From Nectonema munidae (taxonomy: Eukaryota; Nematomorpha; Nectonematoida; Nectonematidae): DNA of 64,000 nt. Below, piece by piece: positions 47,507-62,047 of this stretch (its first letter is position 1; each line of letters begins with the position of its first letter). The stretch spans positions 62,001 to 126,000 of the forward strand of contig JAUIRK010001050.1 in the NCBI GenBank assembly GCA_030549495.1, in the 5' to 3' direction. The notes beneath the pieces are model-generated. The model worked only from the letters and a program-made list of their open reading frames with translations. It did not search any database and had not been told where the DNA came from. The translations under genes and the position numbers were made by a program.

Positions 47507-49942
47507 GTGGACTTAAACACAGGCAGGCACAAACAGGGAGCACTTAAACAGATTCAGGCTCAAAAAGGGAGTACTTTAACACAGGCAAGCACCAACAAGG
47601 GGCATTCAAACACAGGAAGGCACAAGCAGGCAAAAACAAGAGGGACTCAAACATGGGACACTATAACACAGGCAGACACAAATAAGGAGCACACAAACAC
47701 AGGCAGGTTCAAACAGGGAGCACTCAAATACAGGCAGGCACAAACAGGGAGCACTCAAACACAGGCAGGCACAAACAGGGAGGATTTAAACACAGGCAGG
47801 CACAAACAGGGAAAACTTAAACACATGCATGCACAAACAGGTAGCACTTAAACAGATTCAGGCAAAAAAAAGGGAGCACATTAAAACAGGCAAACACCTA
47901 CAGGGGCCATACAAACACAGGAACGCACAAACAATGAGGACACAAACACAGGCAGGCACTAACAGAAGGCATTCAAACACAGGCAGGCACAAATATGGGG
48001 CACTCAAGCACGGACAGACACAAACAGGGAGCACTCATACAACAGGAGGCACTCAAACAGAGGCAGGCACAAACATGGGGCACTATAACACAGGCAGTCA
48101 CAACAAGGAGCACTCAAACACAGGAAGGCTCAAACAGGGAGCACTCAAACACAGGCAGGCACAAACAGGATTGACTTAAACACAGGCAGGCGCAAAAAGG
48201 GAGCACTTTAACACAGGCAAGCACCAACAGGGGGCATTCAAAAACAAGCAGGCATAAACAGAAGGCACTCAAACATGGGGCACTATAACACAGGCAGACA
48301 CAAATAAGGAGCACTCAAACACAATCAGGCTCAAAAAGGGAGCACTCAAACACAGGCAGGCACTAACAGGGAGGACTTAAACACAGGCTGGCACAAACAG
48401 GGAACACTTAAACACATGCAAGCTCAAACAGGGAGCACTTAAACAGATTCAGGCACAAAAAGGGAGCACTTTAACACAGGCAAGCACCAACAGAGGGCAC
48501 TCAAACACAGGAAGGCACAAACAGGAAGCACATACAGGCAAAAACAGGGAGCACTCAAACACAGGCAGGAACAAACGACGAGCACTCAATCAACAGGAAG
48601 CACCCAAACACGGTCAGTCACAAACAAGGAGCACTTAAACACAGGTAGGACTTAAACAATAGTCAAGCAGAAACAAGGAGCACTTAAACACAGGCAGGCA
48701 CTCAAACAGGGAGAACCCAACACACGCAGGCACAAATAGGGTTGACTTGAACACATTCAGGCACAAACAGGGAGCACTTAAACAGGGACAGGCACAAAAA
48801 GGAGAGCACTTTAACACAGGCAAACATCAACAGGGGGCATTCAAACACAATCAGGCATAAACAGGAGGCACTCAAACATGGGGCACTATAACACAGGCAG
48901 ACACAAACACGGAGCACTCAAACGCAGGCAGGTTCAACAAGGGCTCAATCAGGGAAAACCCAACACACGCAGGTACAAACAGGGTGGACTTAAACACAGG
49001 CAGGCACAAACAGGGAGCACTTAAACAGATTCAGGCTCAAAAAGTGAGTACTTTAACACAGGCAAGCACCAACAAGGGGCATTCAAACACAGGAAGGCAC
49101 AAGCAGGCAAAAACAAGAGGGACTCAAACATGGGACACTATAACACAGGCAGACACAAATAAGGAGAACTCAAACACAGGCAGGTTCAAATAGGGAGCAC
49201 TTAAACAGAGACAGGCACAAAAAGGGAGCACTTTAACACAGGCAAACACCAACAGGGGGCATTCAAACACAAGCAGGTATAAACAGGAGGCACTATAACA
49301 CAGTTTAAGTGCTCAAAAAGGGAGCACTCAAACATAGCAAGCACCCGACACAGGCAGGCACAAACAGGGTGGGCTTAACCAAATGCAAGCACTTAAACAT
49401 ATTTAGTCACAAAAAGGGAACACTTAAACACAGGCAAGTACCAACAGAGGGCACTCAAACACACACAGGCAAAATAGGGAGCACTCAAACACAGGCAGGA
49501 ACAACAACGAGCACTCTATCAACAGGGAGCACCCAAACACAGGCAGGCACAAACAAGGAGCACTTAAACACAGGTAGGACTTAAACAATAGTCAAGCAGA
49601 AACAAGGAGCACTTAAACACAGGCAGGCACTCAAACAGGGGAACCCAACACACGCAGGCACAAATAGGGTTGACTTAAACACATTCAGGCACAAACAGTG
49701 AGCACTTAAACAGAGACAGGCACAAAAAGGGAGCACTTAAACAGAGACAGGCACAAAAAGGGAGCACTTTAACACAGGCAAACACCAACAGGGGGCATTC
49801 AAACACAATCAGGCATAAACAGGAGGCACTCAAACATGGGGCACTATAACACAGGCAGACACAAACACGGAGCACTCAAACGCAGACAGGTTCAAACAAG
49901 GGCTCAACCAGGGAAAACCCAACACACGCAGGTACAAACAGG
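47507..49942 (+). repeat. 2.42-kb higher-order unit 1 (2,436 bp)
   Basis: Long half from 47,507 (marker GGGAGTAC), short half from 48,984 (marker GTGAGTAC). Full-length reference copy: the AGGAAGGCTCAAACAGGGAG junction at about 48,122 is intact. Confidence 0.93.
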
Positions 49943-52371
49943 GTGGACTTAAACACAGGCAGGCACAAACAGGGAGCACTTAAACAGATTCAGGCTCAAA
50001 AAGGGAGTACTTTAACACAGGCAAGCACCAACAAGGGGCATTCAAACACAGGAAGGCACAAGCAGGCAAAAACAAGAGGGACTCAAACATGGGACACTAT
50101 AACACAGGCAGACACAAATAAGGAGCACACAAACACAGGCAGGTTCAAACAGGGAGCACTCAAATACAGGCAGGCACAAACAGGGAGCACTCCAAACACA
50201 GGCAGGCACAAACAGGGAGGATTTAAACACAGGCAGGCACAAACAGGGAAAACTTAAACACATGCATGCACAAACAGGTAGCACTTAAACAGATTCAGAC
50301 AGAAAAAGGGAGCACATTAAAACAGGCAAACACCTACAGGGGCCATACAAACACAGGAACGGACAAACAATGAGGACACAAACACAGGCAGGCACTAACA
50401 GAAGGCATTCAAACACAGGCAGGCACAAATATGGGGCACTCAAGCACGGACAGACACAAACAGGGAGCACTCATACAACAGGAGGCACTCAAACAGAGGC
50501 AGGCACAAACATGGGGCACTATAACACAGGCAGTCACAACAAGGAGCACTCAAACACAGGAAGGCTCAAACAGGGAGCACTCAAACACAGGCAGGCACAA
50601 ACAGGATTGACTTAAACACAGGCAGGCGCAAAAAGGGAGCACTTTAACACAGGCAAGCACCAACAGGGGGCATTCAAAAACAAGCAGGCATAAACAGAAG
50701 GCACTCAAACATGGGGCACTATAACACAGGCAGACACAAATAAGGAGCACTCAAACACAATCAGGCTCAAAAAGGGAGCACTCAAACACAGGCAGGCACT
50801 AACAGGGAGGACTTAAACACAGGCTGGCACAAACAGGGAACACTTAAACACATGCAAGCTCAAACAGGGAGCACTTAAACAGATTCAGGCACAAAAAGGG
50901 AGCACTTTAACACAGGCAAGCACCAACAGAGGGCACTCAAACACAGGAAGGCACAAACAGGAAGCACATACAGGCAAAAACAGGGAGCACTCAAACACAG
51001 GCAGGAACAAACGACGAGCACTCAATCAACAGGAAGCAACCAAACACGGTCAGGCACAAACAAGGAGAACTTAAACACAGTAGGACTTAAACAATAGTCA
51101 AGCAGAAACAAGGAGCACTTAAACACAGGGAGGCACTCAAACAGGGAGAACCCAACACACGTAGGCACAAATAGGGTTGACTTGAACACATTCAGGCACA
51201 AACAGGGAGCACTTAAACAGGGACAGGCACAAAAAGGGAGCACTTTAACACAGGCAAACATCAACAGGGGGCATTCAAACACAATCAGTCATAAACAGGA
51301 GGCACTCAAACATGGTGCACTATAACACAGGCAGACACCAACACGGAGCACTCAAACGCAGGCAGGTTCAACAAGGGCTCAACCAGGGAAAACCCAACAC
51401 ACGCAGGTACAAACAGGGTGGACTTAAACACAGGCAGGCACAAACAGGGAGCACTTAAACAGATTCAGGCTCAAAAAGTGAGTACTTTAACACAGGCAAG
51501 CACCAACAAGGGGCATTCAAATACAGGAAGGCACAAGCAGGCAAAAACAAGAGGGACTCAAACATGGGACACTATAACACAGGCAGACACAAATAAGGAG
51601 AACTCAAACACAGACAGGTTCAAACAGGGAGCACTTAAACAGAGACAGGCACAAAAAGGGAGCACTTTAACACAGGCAAACACCAACAGGGGACATTCAA
51701 ACACAAGCAGGCATAAACAGGAGGCACTATAACACAGTTTGAGTGCTCAAAAAGGGAGCACTCAAACATAGCAAGCACCCGACACAGGCAGGCACAAACA
51801 GGGTGGGCTTAACCAAATGCAAGCACTTAAACATATTTAGTCACAAAAAGGGAACACTTAAACACAGGCAAGTACCAACAGAGGGCACTCAAACACACAC
51901 AGGCAAAATAGGGAGCACTCAAACACAGGCAGGAACAACAACGAGCACTCTATCAACAGGGAGCACTCAAACACAGGCAGGCACAAACAAAGAGCACTTA
52001 AACACAGGTAGGACTTAAACAATAGTCAAGCAGAAACAAGAAGCACTTAAACACAGGCAGGCACTCAAACATGGGAACCCAACACACGCAGGCTCAAATA
52101 GGGTTGACTTAAACACATTCAGGCACAAACAGTGAGCACTTAAACAGAGAGACAAAAGGGAGCACTTAAACAGAGACAGGCACAAAAAGGGAGCACTTTA
52201 ACACAGGCAAACACCAACAGGGGGCATTCAAACACAATCAGGCATAAACAGGAGGCACTCAAACATGGGGCACTATAACACAGGCAGACACAAACACGGA
52301 GCACTCAAACGCAGACAGGTTCAAACAAGGGCTCAACCAGGGAAAACCCAACACACGCAGGTACAAACAGG
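49943..52371 (+). repeat. Higher-order unit 2 (2,429 bp)
   Basis: Short half starts at 51,418. Carries a one-base insertion in a monomer (ACTCCAAACACAGG at about 50,190) and several private changes near 51,040-51,130. Confidence 0.92.
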
Positions 52372-54789
52372 GTGGACTTAAACACAGGCAGGCACAAACA
52401 GGGAGCACTTAAACAGATTCAGGCTCAAAAAGGGAGTACTTTAACACAGGCAAGCACCAACAAGGGGCATTCAAACACAGGAAGGCACAAGCAGGCAAAA
52501 ACAAGAGGGACTCAAACATGGGACACTATAACACAGGCAGACACAAATAAGGAGCACACAAACACAGGCAGGTTCAAACAGGGAGCACTCAAATACAGGC
52601 AGGCACAAACAGGGAGCACTCAAACACAGGCAGGCACAAACAGGGAGGATTTAAACACAGGCAGGCACAAACAGGGAAAACTTAAACACATGCATGCACA
52701 AACAGGTAGCACTTAAACAGATTCAGGCAGAAAAAGGGAGCACATTAAAACAGGCAAACACCTACAGGGGCCATACAAACACAGGAACGCACAAACAATG
52801 AGGACACAAACACAGGCAGGCACTAACAGAAGGCAGTCAAACACAGGCAGGCACAAATATGGGGCACTCAAGCACGGACAGACACAAACAGGGAGCACTC
52901 ATACAACAGGAGGCACTCAAACAGAGGCAGGCACAAACATGGGGCACTATAACACAGGCAGTCACAACAAGGAGCACTCAATCACAGGAAGGCTCAAACA
53001 GGCAGGCACAAACAGGATTGACTTAAACACAGGCAGGCGCAAAAAGGGAGCACTTTAACACAGGCAAGCACCAACAGGGGGCATTCAAAAACAAGCAGGC
53101 ATAAACAGAAGGCACTCAAACATGGGGCACTATAACATAGGCAGACACAAATAAGGAGCACTCAAACACAAGCAGGCTCAAAAAGGGAGCACTCAAACAC
53201 AGGCAGGCACTAACAGGGAGGACTTAAACACAGGCTGCCACAAACAGGGAACACTTAAACACATGCAAGCTCAAACAGGGAGCACTTAAACAGATTCAGG
53301 CACAAAAAGGGAGCACTTTAACACAGGCAAACACCAACAGAGGGCACTCAAACACAGGAAGGCACAAACAGGAAGCACATACAGGCAAAAACAGGGAGCA
53401 CTCAAACACAGGCAGGAACAAACGACGAGCACTCAATCAACAGGAAGCACCCAAACACGGTCAGTCACAAACAAGGAGCACTTAAACACAGGTAGGACTT
53501 AAACAATAGTCAAGCAGAAACAAGGAGCACTTAAACACAGGCAGGCACTCAAACAGGGAGAACCCAACACACGCAGGCACAAATAGGATTGACTTGAACA
53601 CATTCAGGCACAAACAGGGAGCACTTAAACAGGGACAGGCACAAAAAGGGAGCACTTTAACACAGGCAAACATCAACATGGGGCATTCAAACACAATCAG
53701 GCATAAACAGGAGGCACTCAAACATGGGGCACTATAACACAGGCAGACACAAACACGGAGCACTCAAACGCAGGCAGGTTCAACAAGGGCTCAACCAGGG
53801 AAAACCCAACACACGCAGGTACAAACAGGGTGGACTTAAACACAGGCAGGCACAAACAGGGAGCACTTAAACAGATTCAGGCTCAAAAAGTGAGTACTTT
53901 AACACAGGCAAGCACCAAAAAGGGGCATTCAAACACAGGAAGGCACAAGCAGGCAAAAATAAGAGGGACTCAAACATGGGACACTATAACACAGGCAGAT
54001 ACAAATAAGGAGAACTCAAACACAGGCAGGTTCAAACAGGGAGCACTTAAACAGAGACAGGCACAAAAAGGGAGCACTTTAACACAGGCAAACACCAACA
54101 GGGGGCATTCAAACACAAGCAGGTATAAACAGGAGGCACTATAACACAGTTTAAGTGCTCAAAAAGGGAGCACTCAAACATAGCGAGCACCCGACACAGG
54201 CAGGCACAAACAGGGTGGGGTTAACCACATGCAAGCACTTAAACATATTTAGTCACAAAAAGCGAACACTTAAACACAGGCAAGGACCAACAGAGGGCAC
54301 TCAAACACACACAAGCAAAACAGGGAGCACTCAAACACAGGCAGGAACAACAACGAGCACTCTATCAACAGGGAGCACCCAAACACAGGCAGGCACAAAC
54401 AAGGAGCACTTAAACACAGGTAGGACTTAAACAATAGTCAAGCAGAAACAAGGAGCACTTAAACACAGGCAGGCACTCAAACAGGGAGAACCCAACACAC
54501 GCAGGCATAAACAGGGTTGACTTAAACACAGGCAGCCACAAACAGTGAGCACTTAAACAGAGACCTGCACAAAAAGGGAGCACTTAAACAGAGACAGGCA
54601 CAAAAAGGGAGCACTTTAACACAGGCAAACACCAACAGGGGGCATTCAAATACAATCAGGCATAAACAGGAGGCACTTAAACATGGGGCACTATAACACA
54701 GGCAGACACAAACACGGAGCACTCAAACGCAGACAGGTTCAAACAAGGGCTCAACCAGGGAAAACCCAACACACGCAGGTACAAACAGG
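52372..54789 (+). repeat. Higher-order unit 3 (2,418 bp)
   Basis: Short half starts at 53,830. Has a 17-nt deletion at about 52,997 and the change CAATCACAGG just before it. Both are shared with unit 4, so the two are sister copies. Confidence 0.92.
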
Positions 54790-57191
54790 GTGGACTTAAA
54801 CACGGGCAGGCACAAACAGGGAGCACTTAAACAGATTCAGGCTCAATAAGGGAGTACTTTAACACAGGCAAGCACCAACAAGGGGCATTCAAACACAGGA
54901 AGGCACAAGCAGGCAAAAACAAGAGGGACTCAAACATGGGACACTATAACACAGGCAGACACAAATAAGGAGCACACAAACACAGGCAGGTTCAAACAGG
55001 GAGCACTCAAATACAGGCAGGCACAAACAGGGAGCACTCAAACACAGGCAGGCACAAACAGGGAGGATTTAAACACAGGCAGGCACAAACAGGGAAAACT
55101 TAAACACATGCATGCACAAACAGGTAGCACTTAAACAGATTCAGGCAGAAAAAGGGAGCACATTAAAACAGGTAAACACCTACAGGGGCCATACAAACAC
55201 AGGAACGCACAAACAATGAGGACACAAACACAGGCATGCACTAACAGAAGGCATTCAAACACAGGCAGGCACAAATATGGGGCACTCAAGCATGGACAGA
55301 CACAAACAGGGAGCACTCATACAACAGGAGGCACTCAAACAGAGGCAGGCACAAACATGGGGCACTATAACACAGGCAGTCACAACAAGGAGCACTCAAT
55401 CACAGGAAGGCTCAAACAGGCAGGCACAAACAGGATTGACTTAAACACAGGCAGGCGCAAAAAGGGAGCACTTTAACACAGGCAAGCACCAACAGGGGGC
55501 ATTCAAAAACAAGCAGGCATAAACAGAAGGCACTCAAACATGGGGCACTATAACACAGGCAGACACAAATAAGGAGCACTCAAACACAAGCAGGCTCAAA
55601 AAGGGAGCACTCAAACACAGGCAGGCACTAACAGGGAGGACTTAAACACAGGCTGGCACAAACAGGGAACACTTAAACACATGCAACTCAAACAGGGAGC
55701 ACTTAAACAGATTCAGGCACAAAAAGGGAGCACTTTAACACAGGCAAGCACCAACAGAGGGCACTCAAACACAGGAAGGCACAAACAGGAAGCACAACAC
55801 AGGCAAAAACAGGGAGCACTCAAACACAGGCAGGAACAAACGACGAGCACTCAATCAACAGGAAGCACCCAAACACGGTCAGTCACAAACAAGGAGCACT
55901 TAAACACAGGTAGGACTTAAACAATAGTCAAGCAGAAACAAGGAGCACTTAAACACAGGCAGGCACTCAAACAGGGAGAACCCAACACACGCAGGCACAA
56001 ATAGGGTTGACTTGAACACATTCAGGCACAAACAGGGAGCACTTAAACAGGGACAGGCACAAAAAGGGAGCACTTTAACACAGGCAAACATCAACAGGGG
56101 GCATTCAAACACAATCAGGCATAAACAGGAGGCATTCAAACACGGGGCACTATAACACAGGCAGACACAAACACGGAGCACTCAAACGCAGGCAGGTTCA
56201 ACAAGGGCTCAACCAGGGAAAACCCAACACACGCAGGTACAAACAGGGTGGACTTAAACACAGGCAGGCACAAACAGGGAGCACTTAAACAGATTCAGGC
56301 TCAAAAAGTGAGTACTTTAACACAGGCAAGCACCAACAAGGGGCATTCAAACACAGGAAGGCACAAGCAGGCAAAAACAAGAGGGACTCAAACATGGGAC
56401 ACTATAACACAGGCAGACACAAATAAGGAGAACTCAAACACAGACAGGTTCAAACAGGGAGCACTTAAACAGAGACAGGCACAAAAAGGGAGCACTTTAA
56501 CACAGGCAAACACCAACAAGGGGCATTAAAACACAAGCAGGCATAAACAGGAGGCACTATAACACAGTTTAAGTGCTCAAAAAGGGAGCACTCAAAACAT
56601 AGCGAGCACCCAAGACACAGGCAGGCACAAAAAGGTGGGCTTAACCACATGCAAGCACTTAAACATATTTAGTCACAAAAAGGGAACACTTAAACACAGG
56701 CAAGCACCAACAGAGGGCACTCAAACACACACAGGCAAAATAGGGAGCACTCAAACACAGGCAGGAACAAACAGGAGCACCATCAACAGGAAGCACCCAA
56801 ACACAGGCAGGCACAAACAAGGAGCACTTAAACACAGGTAGGACTTAAACAATAGTCAAGCAGAAACAAGGAGCACTTAAACACAGGCAGGCACTCAAAC
56901 AGGGGAACCCAACACACGCAGGCACAAATAGGGTTGACTTAAACACATTCAGGCACAAACAGGGAGCACTTAAACAGAGACAGGCACAAAAGGAAGACAG
57001 CACAAAAAGGGAGCACTTTAACACAGGCAAACACCAACAGGGGGCATTCAAACACAATCAGGCATAAACAGGAGGCACTCAAACATGGGACACTATAACA
57101 CAGGCAGACACAAACACGGAGCACTCAAATGCAGACAGGTTCAAACAAGGGCTCAAACAGGGAAAACCCAACCCACGCAGGTACAAACAGG
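54790..57191 (+). repeat. Higher-order unit 4 (2,402 bp)
   Basis: Short half starts at 56,248. Shares the 17-nt deletion of unit 3 at about 55,415, and has an extra shortened zone at about 56,985-57,000 (GCACAAAAGGAAGACAGCAC). Confidence 0.92.
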
Positions 57192-59620
57192 GTGGACTTA
57201 AACACAGGCAGGCACAAACAGGGAGCACTTAAACAGATTCAGGCTCAAAAAGGGAGTACTTTAACACAGGCAAGCACCAACAAGGGGCATTCAAACACAG
57301 GAAGGCACAAGCAGGCAAAAACAAGAGGGACTCAAACATGGGACACTATAACACAGGCAGACACAAATAAGGAGCACACAAAAACAGGCAGGTTCAAACA
57401 GGGAGCACTCAAATACAGGCAGGCACAAACAGGGAGCACTCAAACACAGGCAGGCACAAACAGGGAGGATTTAAACACAGGCAGGCACAAACAGGGAAAA
57501 CTTAAACACATGCATGCACAAACAGGTAGCACTTAAACAGATTCAGGCAGAAAAAGGGAGCACATTAAAACAGGTAAACACCTACAGGGGCCATACAAAC
57601 ACAGGAACGCACAAACAATGAGGACACAAACACAGGCAGGCACTAACAGAAGGCATTCAAACACAGGCAGGCACAAATATGGGGCACTCAAGCACGGACA
57701 GACAAAAACAGGGAGCACTCATACAACAGGAGGCACTCAAACAGAGGCAGGCACAAACATGGGGCACTATAACACAGGCAGTCACAACAAGGAGCACTCA
57801 AACACAGGAAGGCTCAAACAAAAACACAGGCAGGCACAAACAGGATTGACTTAAACACAGGCAGGCGCAAAAAGGGAGCACTTTAACACAGGCAAGCACC
57901 AACAGGGGGCATTCAAAAACAAGCAGGCATAAACAGAAGGCACTCAAACATGGGGCACTATAACACAGAGAGACACAAATAAGGAGCACTCAAACACAAG
58001 CAGGCTCAAAAAGGGAGCACTCAAACACAGGCAGGCACTAACAGGGAGGACTTAAACACAGGCTGGCACAAACAGGGAACACTTAAACACATGCAAGCTC
58101 AAACAGGGAGCACTTAAACAGATTCAGGCACAAAAAGGGAGCACTTTAACACAGGCAAGCACCAACAGAGGGCACTCAAACACAGGAAGGCACAAACAGG
58201 AAGCACATACAGGCAAAAACAGGGAGCACTCAAACACAGGCAGGAACAAACGACGAGCACTCAATCAACAGGAAGCACCCAAACACGGTCAGTCACAAAC
58301 AAGGAGCACTTAAACACAGGTAGGACTTAAACAATAGTCAAGCAGAAACAAGGAGCACTTAAACACAGGCAGGCACTCAAACAGGGAGAACCCAACACAC
58401 GCAGGCACAAATAGGGTTGACTTGAACACATTCAGGCACAAACAGGGAGCACTTAAACAGGGACAGGCACAAAAAGGGAGCACTTTAACACAGGCAAACA
58501 TCAACAGGGGGCATTCAAACACAATCAGGCATAAACAGGAGGCACTCAAACATGGGGCACTATAACACAGGCAGACACAAACATGGAGCACTCAAACGCA
58601 GGCCGGTTCAACAAGGGCTCAACCAGGGAAAACCCAACACACGCAGGTACAAACAGGGTGGACTTAAACACAGGCAGGCACAAACAGGGAGCACTTAAAC
58701 AGATTCAGGCTCAAAAAGTGAGTACTTTAACACAGGCAAGCACCAACAAGGGGCATTCAAACACAGGAAGGCACAAGCAGGCAAAAATAAGAGGGACTCA
58801 AACATGGGACACTATAACACAGGCAGACACAAATAAGGAGAACTCAAACACAGGCAGGTTCAAACAGGGAGCACTTAAACAGAGACAGGCACAAAAAGGG
58901 AGCACTTTAACACAGGCAAACACCAACAGGGGGCATTCAAACACAAGCAGGCATAAACAGGAGGCACTATAACACAGTTTAAGTGCTCAAAAAGGGAGCA
59001 CTCAAACATAGCGAGCACCCGACACAGGCAGGCACAAACAGGGTGGGCTTAACCACATGCAAGCACTTAAACATATTTAGTCACAAAAGGGAACACTTAA
59101 ACACAGGCAAGGTACCAACAGAGGGCACTCAAACACACACAGGCAAAATAGGGAGCACTCAAACACAGGCACAGGAACAACAACAGAGCACTCTATCAAC
59201 AGGGAGCACCCAAACACAGGCAGGCACAAACAAGGAGCACTTAAACACAGGTAGGACTTAAACAATAGTCAAGCAGAAACAAGAAGCACTTAAACACAGG
59301 CAGGCACTCAAACAGTGGGAACCCAACACACGCAGGCTCAAATAGGGTTGACTTAAACACATTCAGGCACAAACAGTGAGCACTTAAACAGAGACAGGCA
59401 CAAAAAGGGAGCACTTAAACAGAGACAGGCACAAAAAGGGAGCACTTTAACACAGGCAAACACCAACAGGGGTCATTCAAATACAATCAGGCATAAACAG
59501 GAGGCACTTAAACATGGGGCACTATAACACAGGCAGACACAAACACGGAGCACTCAAACGCAGACAGGTTCAAACAAGGGCTCAACCAGGGAAAACCCAA
59601 CACACGCAGGTACAAACAGG
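57192..59620 (+). repeat. Higher-order unit 5 (2,429 bp)
   Basis: Short half starts at 58,658. A different small deletion lies at the same hot spot (GGCTCAAACAAAAACACAGG at about 57,810). Confidence 0.92.
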
Positions 59621-62047
59621 GTAGACTTAAACACAGGCAGGCATAAACAGGGAGCACTTAAACAGATTCAGGCTCAATAAGGGAGTACTTTAACACAGGC
59701 AAGCACCAACAAGGGGCATTCAAACACAGGAAGGCACAAGCAGGCAAAAACAAGAGGGACTCAAACATGGGACACTATAACACAGGCAGACACAAATAAG
59801 GAGCACACAAACACAGGCAGGTTGAAACAGGGAGCACTCAAATACAGGCAGGCACAAACAGGGAGCACTCAAACACAGGCAGGCACAAACAGGGAGGATT
59901 TAAACACAGGCAGTCACAAACAGGGAAAACTTAAACACATGCATGCATAAACAGGTAGCACTTAAACAGATTCAGGCAGAAAAAGGGAGCACATTAAAAC
60001 AGGTAAACACCTACAGGGGCCACACAAACACAGGAACGCACAAACAATGAGGACACAAACACAGGCAGGCACAAACAGTAGGCAGTCAAACACAGGCAGG
60101 CACAAATATGTGGCACTCAAGCACGGACAGACACAAACAGGGAGCACTCATACAACAGGAGGCACTCAAACAGAGGCAGGCACAAACATGGGGCACTATA
60201 ACACAGGCAGTCACAACAAGGAGCACTCAAACACAGGAAGGCTCAAACAGGGAGCACTCAAACACAGGCAGGCACAAACAGGATTGACTTAAACACAGGC
60301 AGGCGCAAAAAGGGAGCACTTTAACACAGGCAAGCACCAACAGGGGGCATTCAAAAACAAGCAGGCATAAACAGAAGGCACTCAAACATGGGGCACTATA
60401 ACACAGGCAGACACAAATAAGGAGCACTCAAACACAAGCAGGCTCAAAAAGGGAGCACTCAAACACAGGCAGGCACTAACAGGGAGGACTTAAACACAGG
60501 CTGGCACAAACAGGGAACACTTAAACACATGCAAGCTCAAACAGGGAGCACTTAAACAGATTCAGGCACAAAAAGGGAGCACTTTAACACAGGCAAGCAC
60601 CAACAGAGGGCACTCAAACACAGGAAGGCACAAACAGGAAGCACATACAGGCAAAAACAGGGAGCACTCAAACACAGGCAGGAACAAACGACGAGCACTC
60701 AATCAACAGGAAGCACCCAAACACGGTCAGTCACAAACAAGGAGCACTTAAACACAGGTAGGACTTAAACAATAGTCAAGCAGAAACAAGGAGCACTTAA
60801 ACACAGGCAGGCACTCAAACAGGGAGAACCCAACACACGCAGGCACAAATAGGGTTGACTTGAACACATTCAGGCACAAACAGGGAGCACTTAAACAGGG
60901 ACAGGCACAAAAAGGGAGCACTTTAACACAGGCAAACATCAACAGGGGGCATTCAAACACAATCAGGCATAAACAGGAGGCACTCAAACATGGGGCACTA
61001 TAACACAGGCAGACACAAACACGGAGCACTCAAACGCAGGCAGGTTCAACAAGGGCTCAATCAGGGAAAACCCAACACACACAGGTACAAACAGGGTGGA
61101 CTTAAACACAGGCAGGCACAAACAGGGAGCACTTAAACAGATTCAGGCTCAAAAAGTGAGTACTTTAACACAGGCAAGCACCAAAAAGGGGCATTCAAAC
61201 ACAGGAAGGCACAAGCAGGCAAAAATAAGAGGGACTCAAACATGGGACACTATAACACAGGCAGACACAAATAAGGAGAACTCAAACACAGGCAGGTTCA
61301 AACAGGGAGCACTTAAACAGAGACAGGCACAAAAAGGGAGCACTTTAACACAGGCAAACACCAACAGGGGGCATTCAAACACAAGCAGGCATAAACAGGA
61401 GGCACTATAACACAGTTTAAGTGCTCAAAAAGGGAGCACTCAAACATAGCGAGCACCCGACACAGGCAGGCACAAACAGGGTGGGCTTAACCACATGCAA
61501 GCACTTAAACATATTTAGTCACAAAAAGGGAACACTTAAACACAGGCAAGTACCAACAGAGGGCACTCAAACACACACAGGCAAAACAGGGAGCACTCAA
61601 ACACAGGCAGGAACAACAACGAGCACTCTATCAACAGGGAGCACCCAAACACAGGCAGGCACAAACAAGGAGCACTTAAACACAGGTAGGACTTAAACAA
61701 TAGTCAAGCAGAAACAAGAAGCACTTAAACACAGGCAGGCACTCAAACATGGGAACCCAACACACGCAGGCTCAAATAGGGTTGACTTAAACACATTCAG
61801 GCACAAAAAGGGAGCACTTAAACAGAGACAGGCACAAAAAGGGAGAAAACAGGGACGGACAAAAAGGAGCACTTTAACACAGGCAAACACCAACAGGGGG
61901 CATTCAAACACAATCAGGCATAAACAGGAGGCACTCAAACACGGGGCACTATAACACAGGCAGACACAAACACGGAGCACTCAAACGCAGACAGGTTCAA
62001 ACAAGGGCTCAACCATGGAAAACCCAACACACGCAGGTACAAACAGG
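59621..62047 (+). repeat. Higher-order unit 6 (2,427 bp)
   Basis: Short half starts at 61,096. Hot-spot junction intact. Carries a disordered patch at about 61,830-61,870 (GGGAGAAAACAGGGACGGAC). Confidence 0.92.
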
